A program made the translations under genes and the position numbers. Below the pieces are notes generated by a model. The model saw only the letters and a program-made list of their open reading frames with translations, searched no databases and was not told the origin of the DNA. Below are positions 39,981-40,994 of a DNA stretch of 40,994 bases, one piece after another (within the stretch, counting starts at the first letter, position 1; each line of letters begins with the position of its first letter). The DNA lies in NCBI GenBank assembly GCA_902518075.1, contig CABYEX010000012.1, positions 1-40,994 of the forward strand, given 5' to 3'. Source of the stretch: Halieaceae bacterium. Its GTDB lineage: Bacteria > Pseudomonadota > Gammaproteobacteria > Pseudomonadales > Halieaceae.

Positions 39981-40994
<1,014 letters not shown>

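Overview
This is about 41 kb of a GC-rich gammaproteobacterial chromosome. Gene content and order match the Pseudomonas-type blocks fimV-truA-trpF-accD-folC-dedD-cvpA-purF-metZ and acnB-miaE-lpxH-ppiB-glnS-cysS-folD-tRNA. The protein styles and the propionate module recall marine OM60/NOR5 (Halieaceae)-like bacteria. The taxon is an inference from gene content, not a measurement. I see no prophage, insertion sequence, CRISPR array or integrase; this is core chromosome with several decaying genes.

Region 1 (1-9785, plus strand) begins inside fimV, which has an in-frame TAG. It continues as one tight run: truA, trpF, trpB, trpA, accD, folC, dedD-like, cvpA, purF. Many junctions overlap or abut, so translational coupling is likely; accD probably has its own promoter inside the end of trpA. 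Region 2 (9786-10988) is a wreck of metZ (O-succinylhomoserine sulfhydrylase) with a lost start, three stops and two frameshifts. Region 3 (11070-20238) holds acnB (minus), a DUF1289 gene and miaE (plus), lpxH and ppiB (minus), glnS and cysS (plus) and folD (minus).

Region 4 (20239-22912) carries tRNA-Pro(UGG) behind a good promoter with an unusual leader hairpin, tRNA-His(GUG), a stand-alone formyltransferase-fold protein, a structured intergenic stretch, and an exonuclease III-like gene of the Crc/XthA superfamily. Region 5 (22913-27712) has yajC away from its usual secDF partners, a D-cysteine desulfhydrase/ACC deaminase family enzyme, an AGCS sodium:amino-acid symporter, a cytosolic 5'-nucleotidase and a CysB-type regulator. 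It ends against a broken pabB (minus, two frameshifts and a stop).

Region 6 (29194-37280) is a complete propionyl-CoA to succinyl-CoA module: acyl-CoA carboxylase carboxyltransferase, a divergent 932-residue biotin carboxylase/biotin carrier subunit, methylmalonyl-CoA epimerase, B12-dependent methylmalonyl-CoA mutase and its MeaB chaperone GTPase. The window closes with the NAD(P)HX repair enzyme Nnr, the ribosomal oxygenase RoxA (minus) and the C-terminal part of purB (minus, cut by the window edge).

The main biological signal is loss. metZ and pabB are broken, and fimV is interrupted, inside otherwise well-kept operons. With a B12-dependent mutase present, this points to possible reliance on external methionine or alternative sulfhydrylation, on external p-aminobenzoate, and on cobalamin. 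Sequencing error must be excluded first, because some indels lie in short homopolymers.
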